DNA of 64,000 nt from SB15 sp964639245 (GTDB lineage Bacteria; Chloroflexota; Anaerolineae; Aggregatilineales; J027): the NCBI GenBank assembly GCA_964639245.1, contig CAZXCU010000021.1, positions 1-64,000 of the forward strand, in the 5' to 3' direction. This document shows, piece after piece, positions 31,761 through 40,983 of the stretch (positions are counted from its first letter, which is position 1; every line of letters begins with the position of its first letter). The notes beneath the pieces were generated by a model. That model ran no database searches. It saw only the letters and a list, made by a program, of their open reading frames with translations, and was not told the origin of the DNA. Made by a program: the position numbers and the translations under genes.

Positions 31761-32645
31761 ATGGCTTTCCAGTTTAAGTTTGAATCCCTCTCTGGCTTTC
31801 AGGATATAGAGAATTTCTATCAAGAATTTGCATATCAACTGCTAAAGGAATATCCCCATGAAGCAGAATTTGATCTAGAAATTATTGAATTTATTACCCC
31901 TGAAGCCCTTTTGTCACTATTATGTGCTAGTCAGTATTGGAAGATAAAAAAAGGCTTTCCTGTGAAATGGATTGTGAATGAGCGGGTATTAGCTTATTTG
32001 GAACGTGTTGATGTCATGCGTGTGTTTGCTGATGCAATTGTCTTTGACAAGTTGCCTAATGAAAAATGGACACGTAGCTCAAGTTTGTCAGTAATGGAGA
32101 TCCGTGAAATTAGTCATGAGCCTGAACAAAATAGCTATGATGTTTCAGCCACTATTACAGCCGCAAACCACTTCCTTTTGGGGCGGGTAACTACAAAGCA
32201 GTTGGGAAGCGCAAGCACTTTACTCAGTGAAATCACACAAAATGTCATTCATAGCAGAAGCATAGGTTATGCATTTGCTCAGGCGTATCATGCCAATCAA
32301 GGAAGTCGGGTTCATCTAGGCGTGATTGATATTGGTGTAGGGATTGCTACGTCCCTTTCATCCAAATATCCTGATGTTGCGAAGCCTTCGGACTACTTAC
32401 GCCTATCATTGGAGTCAGGCATCACTTCAAGTTCTTCAAGCAATGGGTTAGGTTTATTTCATGTGCGGAATATTGTTCAACAAGGAAAGGGGATTCTAGT
32501 TATTCGCTCTGGAACAGCTTTGCTCCAAATACATGATGAGCGTTTCAATCAATGGGATAATCTTGCAGAAATCCCTGGAACTCAAGTCTATATAGCCATG
32601 TGGGGTAGCCATGAAAAAGGAAAATGGGAATACCCCTTGTCTTGA
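31761..32645 (+). CDS. STAS-like and GHKL-ATPase protein, defence operon
   Basis: 294 aa. The N-terminal third has the alpha/beta pattern of a STAS-like domain (FDLEIIEFITPEALLSLL, then a helix and VKWIVNERVLAYL). The C-terminal half is a GHKL ATPase: LLSEITQNVIHS (N box, about residues 155-166), LGVIDIGVGIA (G1), and NGLGLFHVRNIV (G2). Such a kinase-like fold usually works by partner switching, as in anti-sigma factors. The next gene encodes a STAS-like protein with a winged helix, a plausible partner. First gene of a four-gene operon ending in a helicase-nuclease and the 844-aa protein. Role as sensor or switch is inferred. Confidence 0.7.
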   Translation: MAFQFKFESLSGFQDIENFYQEFAYQLLKEYPHEAEFDLEIIEFITPEALLSLLCASQYWKIKKGFPVKWIVNERVLAYLERVDVMRVFADAIVFDKLPNEKWTRSSSLSVMEIREISHEPEQNSYDVSATITAANHFLLGRVTTKQLGSASTLLSEITQNVIHSRSIGYAFAQAYHANQGSRVHLGVIDIGVGIATSLSSKYPDVAKPSDYLRLSLESGITSSSSSNGLGLFHVRNIVQQGKGILVIRSGTALLQIHDERFNQWDNLAEIPGTQVYIAMWGSHEKGKWEYPLS

Positions 32646-32665
32646 GTATAGAATGAGTATATACT

Positions 32666-32692
32666 ACCCTTAAGCAAAAGATGCTTAAGGGT
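32666..32692 (+). terminator. Hairpin directly before a TTG start, possible attenuator
   Basis: ACCCTTAAGC (32,666-32,675) and GCTTAAGGGT (32,683-32,692) form a perfect 10-bp stem with a 7-nt loop, followed by TATTTT. The next start codon (TTG 32,697) lies only 4 bases after the stem. It could terminate transcription or hide the start codon. Confidence 0.6.
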
Positions 32693-32696
32693 TATT

Positions 32697-33290
32697 TTGG
32701 AAATTCTACGAATTACCAACTTGGTGCAATCCATTACTAGAGAGCCCTCAGTACTAGCAACTCGCTTTACTGGGAAGCGTTTTTGGGATGAATTTCAGAA
32801 ACAACTCTCCCTTTACGACAGGGGAGATGTTGTACTACTTTCATTTGATAACATATTGGTAATGGATGCATCATTTGCGGATGAGGTATTTGGGCAGATA
32901 GCTGTAATGCGAGCTAGGAAGGAATACGAATACCCCTACTTGATCTTGGCAGACCTAAATGAAACTTGTGAAGAGAACCTGCAAATGGCACTCGTTACTC
33001 GAATCGAGCGTGAGCCAAATGATAAGCCACATATACGAAATTGTGTTCTGGTAATAAAAAAAGGTGAAAGACTTGAATTGGCAGGAAAATATGAAAGTCA
33101 TGTTCAAGAAACCTTCTCAGTACTTGCAAGTCGCAAAGAACTATCTGCACGCGAATTGGCTGACACATTAAAGATCAGCTTAAATGCTGCAAGCACAAGA
33201 TTAAAAACAATTGCAGATCTGGGGTTAGCAAAACGAGTTGATCTTCGAGATGCACAAGGAAAGCAATACATTTACCATCCATTAGTCTAA
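32697..33290 (+). CDS. STAS-like (DUF4325-type) protein with winged helix
   Basis: 197 aa. The first ~105 residues show a STAS-like fold (GDVVLLSFDNILVMDASFADEVFGQIAV, then YLILADL). The last ~65 residues form a winged helix (LSARELADTLKISLNAASTRLKTIADLGL), so the protein should bind DNA. Candidate regulator of its own operon and perhaps of the divergent one, controlled by the GHKL-ATPase protein encoded before it. No ATG is available; TTG at 32,697 is the first usable start, without a clear ribosome binding site and right after a hairpin, which suggests low or coupled translation. Confidence 0.7.
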   Translation: MEILRITNLVQSITREPSVLATRFTGKRFWDEFQKQLSLYDRGDVVLLSFDNILVMDASFADEVFGQIAVMRARKEYEYPYLILADLNETCEENLQMALVTRIEREPNDKPHIRNCVLVIKKGERLELAGKYESHVQETFSVLASRKELSARELADTLKISLNAASTRLKTIADLGLAKRVDLRDAQGKQYIYHPLV

Positions 33291-33329
33291 ATTTTGTCAA
33301 TGAGTTAAGCAGAATTTGCTGAGGTGATA

Positions 33330-36300
33330 ATGAGCAACAACTACTTTGAATACTACCGACGTACAATTGAATCACATCAAACAGGCTTGAAACTGGTTGG
33401 CGGCGGAACGGGTTTAGGCAAAACCAGTAGTATTCCAAATGCAGTGATGAAAGCGATCCCTGCCAATCGCAAAGGAATATATGTAGCGAACCGTACCCAA
33501 TTGCTTCATGAAATGGCTGATACTACTGATCCAAATTTTGCCATTATTTTGCCTCGTGATTTGGATGTAGTACGGACTGTGATCAGTAGTAACCATCGTT
33601 CAGCTTTTGACGAGTTGCTACGCAATTCTATATTTCAGGCATACACTGATAAGCTTGATCTCAACAAAGTATATCGTGCCATCAAAACTCTCGATGAAAT
33701 TTTTGGACCGACCGATTCAAGTATGCTACCGAGTTGGCAAGAGCAAGTAGCAGAAGAGTATTCAAGGCAGATTCTTAAAGCCTTTCGGACTGTAATTCTT
33801 ACAGCCAAAAATCGGTCTAAGTCGGACTATAACAAGCTATTAGATCATGATATTGTCCATAAATTGTTTCCGTTCATTGCATTCAAACGGAAAATGACTG
33901 TGAGGTTACTGCTGGTCACGCTGCATAAGCTATTTTATGGCTTCTTCGATGGTGAAAAAACCATCACTGCCAATCATCTTAAAGGCTATGTAATCTTTGC
34001 AGACGAATTTGATTTTCTAGAGAATGATCTTATCCAATTGATTGCTCAGTCACGACAAATCGAGGATGTATTTCGATTTGTAGAGTATTTTTATCGTGAA
34101 ATGCAGCGCCACAAAATGAGGTTGGAGAACTACCCTGTATCAGGTTCGCCTGACATTACACGGCGTATCAGAAAGATCATGAATGAAATTGATCTGCTTC
34201 ACGCTGAAAATATCAACTATCCCGATATTAATCAATTCATCAGTACAGAAGCACCAAATGATATAGCGATCTTCCGAACAAGCCACACAGTAAGCTCCTC
34301 ACCAGTTTACTTATGTCAGACAGAGCGAGCCTTCAACATCGTCAGTGATCCAACAATCTGTTCAGATAAAGTGTTTAGCGCGAGACGGTTGTTTACAGCA
34401 GTATCAGCCATCAGTGAACAGATTCTAACTCTGCTAAAGGAAATTGAGGTAGAAGACCCCGCAACACATCAGGGAATCATTAATGATGCTTATAGAAACA
34501 CTGTCTTCCCATCTCAAATTCAACAAGTATCACAATTCCCCCGCCGTCGTCCACCACAATCAACACGACTAGGGGCACTCTTAGATGCTGGCTACAGCAT
34601 GTATGATATTCACTATATTGCAAAAGCAACTGACCCTGAAGAAGTGGAGCTTCGGAATTATGCGATATATACTACCCCTGAGAAATTTATAAGCACATTA
34701 GCCGAGAAGAACCTTGTCTTTGCCCTATCCGCCACAGCAGACATCCACCGCTGTGTCAACAACTTTAATCTGCATTGGTTGGGCGCAAAAGATGGTATTA
34801 ACCTTCTGCTGCCAGATGAACGGGATGCACAAGATGTTAGTGCTTTAAATAATGAGAAGGCAGCTATTCGCGGGAATCAGCTTGAGGTAATCCGGCTTAA
34901 AGAATTGGATAATCGTCAATCCCTAGACAAGCAAATACGCCGCTTTATTGCAACAGCTTTCCAAACAGAACAATTTACAAATGATACAAAAGGCGGACAC
35001 CTTAAGCGTCGTGTAGAACGATTCTTTAGTAGCCTGCTTATTGCCTGTGAAAGAAGCATTTTAAGCGAGGAAATTCAATCTCATCTGTTCTTTCTCAATA
35101 CATATCGTGACATAGAACAGCTATTTAAGAATGAAATGCTGCATATAGCTCCGTTTTATAAAATTCGTCCTTTATTGGAGCGCAAGTTATTTACTGCCTA
35201 TGAACTTGACATCAACAATCAGACGTTTGTAGTCGTTTTCTACAATGCAGAACAAGCCAAGCGCATTCGGCAAACGGCAGGTGCCAAGAATGAATTTAAC
35301 CAGCTCTTTCATACAGAGTTGCCTGTGGTAGTGGTAACACAATACCTAACCGCAGGTAATGGCGTTAACATTCAGTATGAACTTCAAGACGGAACTGAGC
35401 GTGATTTCCTAAATCTATATCTCTTAGAAGTTCCATATTTCTACTTCAGCAATGGTTCCGAAGATGATACAGATGAAGAGCGAATAGCAAAGTTGAAAGA
35501 AAACCTATGGTATCTTGCAAAGCTCCATTCAGAAAAATATCTGAGTGAGCAGGAGTTTCGCGCTAAACTCAGCACGCTGCATAAGCCAAATGATTGGAAC
35601 AATACATACCAGCATCATCCACGCATGTCGCATGATTATCTACTCAATACAATCGCTTCATTAATTCAAGCAATGGGGCGAATTGAACGTGTCTGGAAAC
35701 CAATTCCAGATCAATCAGTTGTGTTATGTCGTGAAGCGTACCACGCTTTTCAGCAGTTTCTTGGTCCCGAATTTGATGATCTGCGTTACATACGTGAACC
35801 AATGATTTCTCATAATCTACAAACCCTGCTGGCAAAGATAGAGGAACAAATTCCGCAACAAGAACGTATGGCTCGGCGAAAACAAGATGCCCGACTTGCA
35901 GAGCTTAATGAAGTATGCAAACGAAATATTACTCAGTTTATCGAACGCTTTGATACGATACGTAGTCAAGCGGATAAAGGAAAATTGCGCCAGATATGGC
36001 GTAGACTACGCATTGCGGCACTCCGCCACGATTTCGCGGATAATACTCTTCAAGAGTGGTCGGCTGTATATAACTCGCCTAATGTTCACAACGGCGAAGT
36101 TTATCTGAGTCCCGATTATGAGTCGTTACCTATCAACCACGACCAGCCAGATTCTAGAGCTTGGCGGCTAAATGCTGTTTATGATGTTGTTAGCGACAAC
36201 CATACTATTCGTGAATACTTTGCAAAACATGGATATGAATTTGACTTCGATATGGACGGGCAAAATTGTTTTGTGCCTTATTTTCACCAAGCAATCTTGT

Positions 36301-36776
36301 CGGGTGCTATAGGCGAAGAAGCAATTACAGCACTTCTAAATGCAAAAGGTATTCCTATTGAGGATTTATCAGATGAGCTATTTGAAATTGCTGACATCAA
36401 AGTTGTAAACAAGCCATGGTACATTGACTGCAAAAATTATTCCGACTCAACAATGGAACGATTTTTGTTAGGACCTGATGATGCTGGTTTCTACCATAAA
36501 TTCACAGGACACTACTTTACAAAGAGAGCCATTGAGAAATGGAGACTAATTGTAGAGTATGAAAACCAACCCAGTCGTCTGCTATTTATCAACACGGCAA
36601 CGCTCCAAGAGCGCCCATTACAGTATTATCGTTGCACTACATCTGAGTTAGTACCTGTTACCCATTATAGGGATGCAGATATTGTTATCCTCCAGGGGGC
36701 ACTCGTGTCCGACCACGCGAATCAATATCATCCATCTTTTGATCGCCTATTAAACGATATGGAGAATGAGTTATGA
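33330..36776 (+). CDS. SF2 helicase with C-terminal PD-(D/E)xK nuclease
   Basis: 1,148 aa from the ATG at 33,330 (GAGGTG upstream); a GTG two codons earlier is the alternative. Helicase motifs: VGGGTGLGKTSSIPNAV (Walker A, about residues 23-39), IFADEFDFLE (motif II), FALSATADIH (motif III, about 470), and LIQAMGRIERVW (motif VI, about 780). The final ~180 residues hold a nuclease pattern with GEEAI, ADIKVVNKPWYIDCKN (D and D-x-K). Overlaps the next gene by ATGA. A helicase with this fused nuclease next to a possible PIWI-like protein recalls pPIWI-RE modules, where a DinG-type helicase, a nuclease and a PIWI protein occur together. That comparison is an inference. Confidence 0.8.
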   Translation: MSNNYFEYYRRTIESHQTGLKLVGGGTGLGKTSSIPNAVMKAIPANRKGIYVANRTQLLHEMADTTDPNFAIILPRDLDVVRTVISSNHRSAFDELLRNSIFQAYTDKLDLNKVYRAIKTLDEIFGPTDSSMLPSWQEQVAEEYSRQILKAFRTVILTAKNRSKSDYNKLLDHDIVHKLFPFIAFKRKMTVRLLLVTLHKLFYGFFDGEKTITANHLKGYVIFADEFDFLENDLIQLIAQSRQIEDVFRFVEYFYREMQRHKMRLENYPVSGSPDITRRIRKIMNEIDLLHAENINYPDINQFISTEAPNDIAIFRTSHTVSSSPVYLCQTERAFNIVSDPTICSDKVFSARRLFTAVSAISEQILTLLKEIEVEDPATHQGIINDAYRNTVFPSQIQQVSQFPRRRPPQSTRLGALLDAGYSMYDIHYIAKATDPEEVELRNYAIYTTPEKFISTLAEKNLVFALSATADIHRCVNNFNLHWLGAKDGINLLLPDERDAQDVSALNNEKAAIRGNQLEVIRLKELDNRQSLDKQIRRFIATAFQTEQFTNDTKGGHLKRRVERFFSSLLIACERSILSEEIQSHLFFLNTYRDIEQLFKNEMLHIAPFYKIRPLLERKLFTAYELDINNQTFVVVFYNAEQAKRIRQTAGAKNEFNQLFHTELPVVVVTQYLTAGNGVNIQYELQDGTERDFLNLYLLEVPYFYFSNGSEDDTDEERIAKLKENLWYLAKLHSEKYLSEQEFRAKLSTLHKPNDWNNTYQHHPRMSHDYLLNTIASLIQAMGRIERVWKPIPDQSVVLCREAYHAFQQFLGPEFDDLRYIREPMISHNLQTLLAKIEEQIPQQERMARRKQDARLAELNEVCKRNITQFIERFDTIRSQADKGKLRQIWRRLRIAALRHDFADNTLQEWSAVYNSPNVHNGEVYLSPDYESLPINHDQPDSRAWRLNAVYDVVSDNHTIREYFAKHGYEFDFDMDGQNCFVPYFHQAILSGAIGEEAITALLNAKGIPIEDLSDELFEIADIKVVNKPWYIDCKNYSDSTMERFLLGPDDAGFYHKFTGHYFTKRAIEKWRLIVEYENQPSRLLFINTATLQERPLQYYRCTTSELVPVTHYRDADIVILQGALVSDHANQYHPSFDRLLNDMENEL

Positions 36777-39307
36777 ACCGCAAAGCTAAAACCACTGCTA
36801 TCGAAATCACACCGCCAATAACCTTCACTCAGTTAGATCAACAGTATCGTCTTGTAAAATATCTGTTGCCTCGAATGCTTGTGCTTTACAAAGACGAACA
36901 CAAATATGCCAAGATGCACAATGAAATCAAGGAAATCCTTAATGTACCATACCGAGTTTTCACTAAGGATTATATTAATGGTTACAAGCGTTGGTCATTG
37001 TACGCCCTATTTCCTCCAAAATCTGATGCTGATGGTACAAATGGTGGTTCGGAGGCATTAGGTGAAAAAACAAGCGATTTACCAGTTCTAAATTATGATG
37101 GAGAGGCACTCTCTCCTTATCCTGTACCATTTAGCGAACCAAAGTTGCATGTACTTATAAAATTACTACAAGTTGCTTATACCCATCACCATGAGGTGGG
37201 ACAAACCACAAATCGGTTTGTTGGACGACATGAGTGCTATATATATGCAACTCGCAGTGGAGATTCCGGTGAGTATCATAAATGCTTGGAAATGGAAATC
37301 CGAGGCGATATCCAGAATGAAAACATCTTCTATATTGATGGACATTCTCGAACATTTGCCTTAGATAGTAAGATAAATGCTCAATACATCAACATCAATA
37401 CATACTTCACTATGATTCCTATCAAGGATGATTTGATTATATTTAATCAGATTAAGCGAAGTGCTGTCCGAGATGCTATTAAGGATAATAAGGCTTTGCG
37501 ACTGTATAAGCAAATTCGGATTCCGGGCAAAAGAACAACTCTTGATTTCCACTCCATTGACTCACAAGAAGAAACTGAGCAAACACGAGGCTATCTAATT
37601 GATACATTCATTAGGGGCTTTTCTGCCTACCTTCAAGGTTTTGGTTTTAAAGTCGAGCATATTTCTCGTGATTTTCAACGATTTGAAACCACCACCACTT
37701 CGGATTTTAAGCTCCCGGTTGCCCAACTTGGTGAGATATTCATCTACGATGTCAGATTCTCAAAATCTATTTCGCTCCAGAAGTACCTTCAAGCATTGGT
37801 TTCTCTATATCCTAGCAATACGTTCAAAGTAACTCATTCATTGGATGAAATTGGAACTAAACCGGTGATTATCATTCAGGATTGCGAGGCAAAAGCCTTT
37901 AAGGAGGGTATGCCGCTTTTTGGAGAGATCGATCCTCATGAAGTGATATATCAAACGTACCCCTTGATTCCCAAGCAGTTTCTGAATGTCAACTCTAACG
38001 AGTTACGTGAGAAGAAAAAAGAGGCAGCACAAACATCTGAGGAAGAAACAGTAGCCTCAGTAGAATCTATTGATGGTGACTTATCGCTTAACATGCCTCA
38101 TTTCGATAGTGCGGATGATGAGGAAGAAGACGAGACCGTGAATCCACGAGAACGATACTTGTCCTACGACCTCAAAAAGATTGGAGACTCACAAGCAATA
38201 ATGCTAATGAATCAGCTTTTCTTGAAAGATTTGATTCTTAATCAACGAAAAGTACCAGGTCGGCTCCCCACCCTATCCACGCTTATGTATGTACATCGAG
38301 AACACCAAATTATCAAAGGTATCAGATGCAAATTTGAGGTTGCCTTGTATGTTGAGAACCATAAGACTATTTTTCTCGATCTCGTGAATAGCGAGGAAGA
38401 CAAAGAGACTTTCTATAAGCGCATTGATGCTTGGGAAGTTGATTGGGAAGGTTGCTCAACTCAGATGCGTGAACGCCGTCTTGGTGATGAAGATGGCAAG
38501 GATTTACCTGACTTTGATGTAATTGTAGGTCCCAAGCTATTTGTGGAAATTTCTAGTGGAAATGAAGCAATTCTCTATCCTTATGATGAAATTATCCGTC
38601 GTCATGAGGAACAAACTCAGACATTTGAGCTGGATGAGCTCAAACTAGCCGCAAGATATGACGAGATTATTGATGACTCTAATCTGACAGAAGAAATGTT
38701 ACAACTCTGGGGGTATCTGAAACAGCAAAGCCGAGGAGGAGTTAGGCTCAAAAAGCCAAAGAATGCAGAACATCGTGCAGCGATACAGCTTTATGAGGCG
38801 CTACATGAATATGATAATCTCCTCGAAAAATTGAAGGAGCGTTACCCAGCAATTTCATTTTATGAACTGACAACAGACGAGAATATTGTTCCACACATTG
38901 TAAAATTGTTTGGGAGTCCACAAAAACTTCAAAATACTTACAAGAAGATAAAGATGTTCCGTGGATTACGCGAGGCTGATATGGTTTCAGTCTACACAGG
39001 GATTTGGCATACAAATGACTTAAGGTATGTTGTTGGTGATCCAAATCCTATGAATAGTAGCCAAGCAAAGGCACATCGTGTACGTCAATTCCATATCTAT
39101 CAAGGTAGCGAGAATCTTGATATTACTCCATTTCTAGAAGAAATGAGCGTAACTTTCGTTCGTCTTAACCAATATACGGTTTATCCTTATCATTTCAACC
39201 TCATTGATATATACATAGACAGTATTTTGGAACACCAATACAAACTGATAGAGGTGCTTAATTTGAATCCAGATGATGGAATGGAGACCGATGAAGATAT
39301 CCAGTAG
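36773..39307 (+). CDS. 844-aa defence protein, possible divergent PIWI-like protein
   Basis: No family is certain. Overlaps the helicase-nuclease by ATGA. About residues 280-410 have a layout that could be MID-like: a helix region, strand KPVIIIQDCEAKAFKEG, then VIYQTYPLIPKQFLNVN with Tyr, Lys and Gln in the spacing seen in phosphate-binding pockets. An acidic linker follows (about 440-460). The C-terminal end MSVTFVRLNQYTVYPYHFNL resembles the closing block of PIWI domains (L-x-x-T-x-x-x-P-x-P). I cannot place a full catalytic DEDx set. It could instead be an unrelated core protein of a helicase-nuclease system. Confidence 0.45.
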   Translation: MNRKAKTTAIEITPPITFTQLDQQYRLVKYLLPRMLVLYKDEHKYAKMHNEIKEILNVPYRVFTKDYINGYKRWSLYALFPPKSDADGTNGGSEALGEKTSDLPVLNYDGEALSPYPVPFSEPKLHVLIKLLQVAYTHHHEVGQTTNRFVGRHECYIYATRSGDSGEYHKCLEMEIRGDIQNENIFYIDGHSRTFALDSKINAQYININTYFTMIPIKDDLIIFNQIKRSAVRDAIKDNKALRLYKQIRIPGKRTTLDFHSIDSQEETEQTRGYLIDTFIRGFSAYLQGFGFKVEHISRDFQRFETTTTSDFKLPVAQLGEIFIYDVRFSKSISLQKYLQALVSLYPSNTFKVTHSLDEIGTKPVIIIQDCEAKAFKEGMPLFGEIDPHEVIYQTYPLIPKQFLNVNSNELREKKKEAAQTSEEETVASVESIDGDLSLNMPHFDSADDEEEDETVNPRERYLSYDLKKIGDSQAIMLMNQLFLKDLILNQRKVPGRLPTLSTLMYVHREHQIIKGIRCKFEVALYVENHKTIFLDLVNSEEDKETFYKRIDAWEVDWEGCSTQMRERRLGDEDGKDLPDFDVIVGPKLFVEISSGNEAILYPYDEIIRRHEEQTQTFELDELKLAARYDEIIDDSNLTEEMLQLWGYLKQQSRGGVRLKKPKNAEHRAAIQLYEALHEYDNLLEKLKERYPAISFYELTTDENIVPHIVKLFGSPQKLQNTYKKIKMFRGLREADMVSVYTGIWHTNDLRYVVGDPNPMNSSQAKAHRVRQFHIYQGSENLDITPFLEEMSVTFVRLNQYTVYPYHFNLIDIYIDSILEHQYKLIEVLNLNPDDGMETDEDIQ

Positions 39308-39470
39308 TCACCCTCATGGAGGTCTCCCTATTTTAATTTTGGGATGAACTATAGCGTGGAGTTGGGGATTGTTCCTTGCTGCTTTCATCTTTGGTGGTAA
39401 AGGTGCTATCCCTTAGCAAAAATTTCTCCTGTAATGTTCAATCATTAAACATCCTTCTCATCCAACCTGA

Positions 39471-39487
39471 TGTACAAAAGGTGTACA
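39471..39487. promoter_or_regulatory. Dyad TGTACAAAAGGTGTACA upstream of RHH and relaxase genes
   Basis: Two TGTACA copies, each itself palindromic, are spaced by 5 bp, 22 bp before the RHH gene start. RHH proteins usually bind such tandem short palindromes, so this could be its operator or part of oriT. The rest of 39,308-39,508 holds no gene. Confidence 0.45.
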
Positions 39488-39508
39488 GAGGTATATGAAA
39501 GGATTTCT

Positions 39509-39955
39509 ATGAATACAGATAATCTGACTGAATTCGTGGATTATCAGCTTACTCATCGCAGCAGCATCAGCATGACCCAAGCGATGTGGGAAAAGCTGTG
39601 CCAAGTTGTCATCAACCGCCGTGACCCCAAGTTCAAAACCAGCGACGCGGTACGTGAAGCCATTCGGTTGTATTTGGACAATGAAGAAGACCTGATAGGC
39701 AGCCGCAAACATTTCAGCAAATCCTTGCAGCGCAGTTTGAGTTTGCATGAACAAACCATGCTGTTCACCCTGCACGCGCTCCTACTGCTGGTGGCTCGGC
39801 TGTTTGTCTATATCATCAAAAGCCGTGACGGGCGCGACCTTGATCCTCTCCTGCTGATCGAAAGCTCTATAGTAGATAGCAAAAAGCTCTCCAAGCGACT
39901 GCTGGAAGCCGCCAATGCTGTCCGCAAAGATGAGAGCATCCAGCCGGAGTCGTAG
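39509..39955 (+). CDS. Ribbon-helix-helix protein, probable relaxosome accessory
   Basis: 148 aa from the ATG at 39,509 (AAAGGA upstream). Residues about 18-58 fit a ribbon-helix-helix (SMTQAMWEKLCQVVINRR, then TSDAVREAIRLYLDNEED). Residues about 83-103 are strongly hydrophobic and could be a membrane-facing or oligomerising helix. It is followed 3 bp later by the relaxase, the usual position of MobC/TraK-type accessory proteins that prepare oriT. Its probable site is the TGTACA dyad just upstream. Confidence 0.7.
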   Translation: MNTDNLTEFVDYQLTHRSSISMTQAMWEKLCQVVINRRDPKFKTSDAVREAIRLYLDNEEDLIGSRKHFSKSLQRSLSLHEQTMLFTLHALLLLVARLFVYIIKSRDGRDLDPLLLIESSIVDSKKLSKRLLEAANAVRKDESIQPES

Positions 39956-39958
39956 TGA

Positions 39959-40789
39959 ATGGCAAACCCAAAAGGCAAACGGGAACGACGCGGCACGATC
40001 TGGTCGAACTTACGATGGATACACCCGCAGCGCACGGGTTATGGCACAGGTGTTCAATCACTCAAAGAAAAACTGCGGTATTTCACTTATCGGGATGACC
40101 GTGATGTGAAAGCCCCTGCTGGTGGACGGCGCTGGATCAATCATGGTTTGGGAGAGACACACCGCGAAATATTAGAAAGTTGCCAAACTCTCACCAGTGA
40201 TGATCGGCTGGCATGGAGTGTGATGCTCAGTCCCAAGCCGCGCCTGATGGCATTTATTGAAGATGAGCAAAATCGCCATGAATTTCTACAACATCTGACT
40301 GAAGAGGTGGTCGAACAGTGGTTTGAGGCACGGGGCTATGTGGACGCGAAATATTCCTATGTGATGCACGATAGATCAACCTCCGAAGAAGGATTACAGC
40401 AACTTCATACCCACATCATTCTCCCCGGCACAGTTGAAACTTCCGCTGGACGCGAACGCTTTGATAACCGCCCCACTGACCTGCGCGAGTTCAATGAACT
40501 GGTCGAAGACCTATTTGAGCTGCACATGGATCGTCAACTTGGAGTTAAATGGCGCGTTCAATGGGCAGCCATCCAGAGGGAAGAGGCACTCAAGAAATAC
40601 TTTCAAGAGATGCAGGTGGAGGTACTCCCACCCAATCTGCCTACACTCGCCGAGGAGTTATACGCACAGGGTCTGTCAATCGAACATATTCCGCCGCAGG
40701 TCACTACCCCAGCGGCTTTCAACGCCTGGCTGATCTCACTTGATCATGATAAAGATGATCTGGATACTTGGTTTGGGAGAGGAACATGA
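39959..40789 (+). CDS. Relaxase (HUH-type candidate)
   Basis: 276 aa. The HxH metal motif is seen as QLHTHIIL (His150 and His152), preceded by YVMHDRS with a third His (His137), in the strand pattern of HUH relaxases (aH-x-D, then H-x-H). Several N-terminal Tyr residues (28, 41, 44) could be the nicking residue; I cannot choose. Predicted to nick oriT and pilot the strand in transfer. Context supports it: RHH gene before, coupling protein after. It is shorter than most relaxases and has no helicase or primase part; primase is encoded elsewhere in the ICE. Confidence 0.7.
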   Translation: MANPKGKRERRGTIWSNLRWIHPQRTGYGTGVQSLKEKLRYFTYRDDRDVKAPAGGRRWINHGLGETHREILESCQTLTSDDRLAWSVMLSPKPRLMAFIEDEQNRHEFLQHLTEEVVEQWFEARGYVDAKYSYVMHDRSTSEEGLQQLHTHIILPGTVETSAGRERFDNRPTDLREFNELVEDLFELHMDRQLGVKWRVQWAAIQREEALKKYFQEMQVEVLPPNLPTLAEELYAQGLSIEHIPPQVTTPAAFNAWLISLDHDKDDLDTWFGRGT

Positions 40790-40983
40790 TCAAAAAACTG
40801 ACTCATCCGACCATCATTGGCATACTGCTAGTCGGGATCGCCTTCAACATCATACTGAGTATCTTGGGACTGTTGGGTGTCGAACTCGTGGATGCCCTCT
40901 ATCTGACCCTCATGCTCCTCACCATTATTGGATCACTAACAGTACAAATGTTCATCCGATACAGTAGAAAGGTGGGTGACTGA
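40786..40983 (+). CDS. Small two-helix membrane protein
   Basis: 65 aa from the ATG at 40,786, which overlaps the relaxase stop by ATGA. Two hydrophobic helices (about residues 8-30 and 35-56) and a short basic C-terminus. The T4CP gene follows immediately, so the protein probably sits with the coupling protein in the inner membrane. No family recognised. Confidence 0.65.
   Translation: MIKKLTHPTIIGILLVGIAFNIILSILGLLGVELVDALYLTLMLLTIIGSLTVQMFIRYSRKVGD

Noticed and set aside
33330..36776. Cas3-type CRISPR helicase
   Set aside because: There is no HD domain, no cas neighbours and no array; the nuclease at the C-terminus is of PD-(D/E)xK type.
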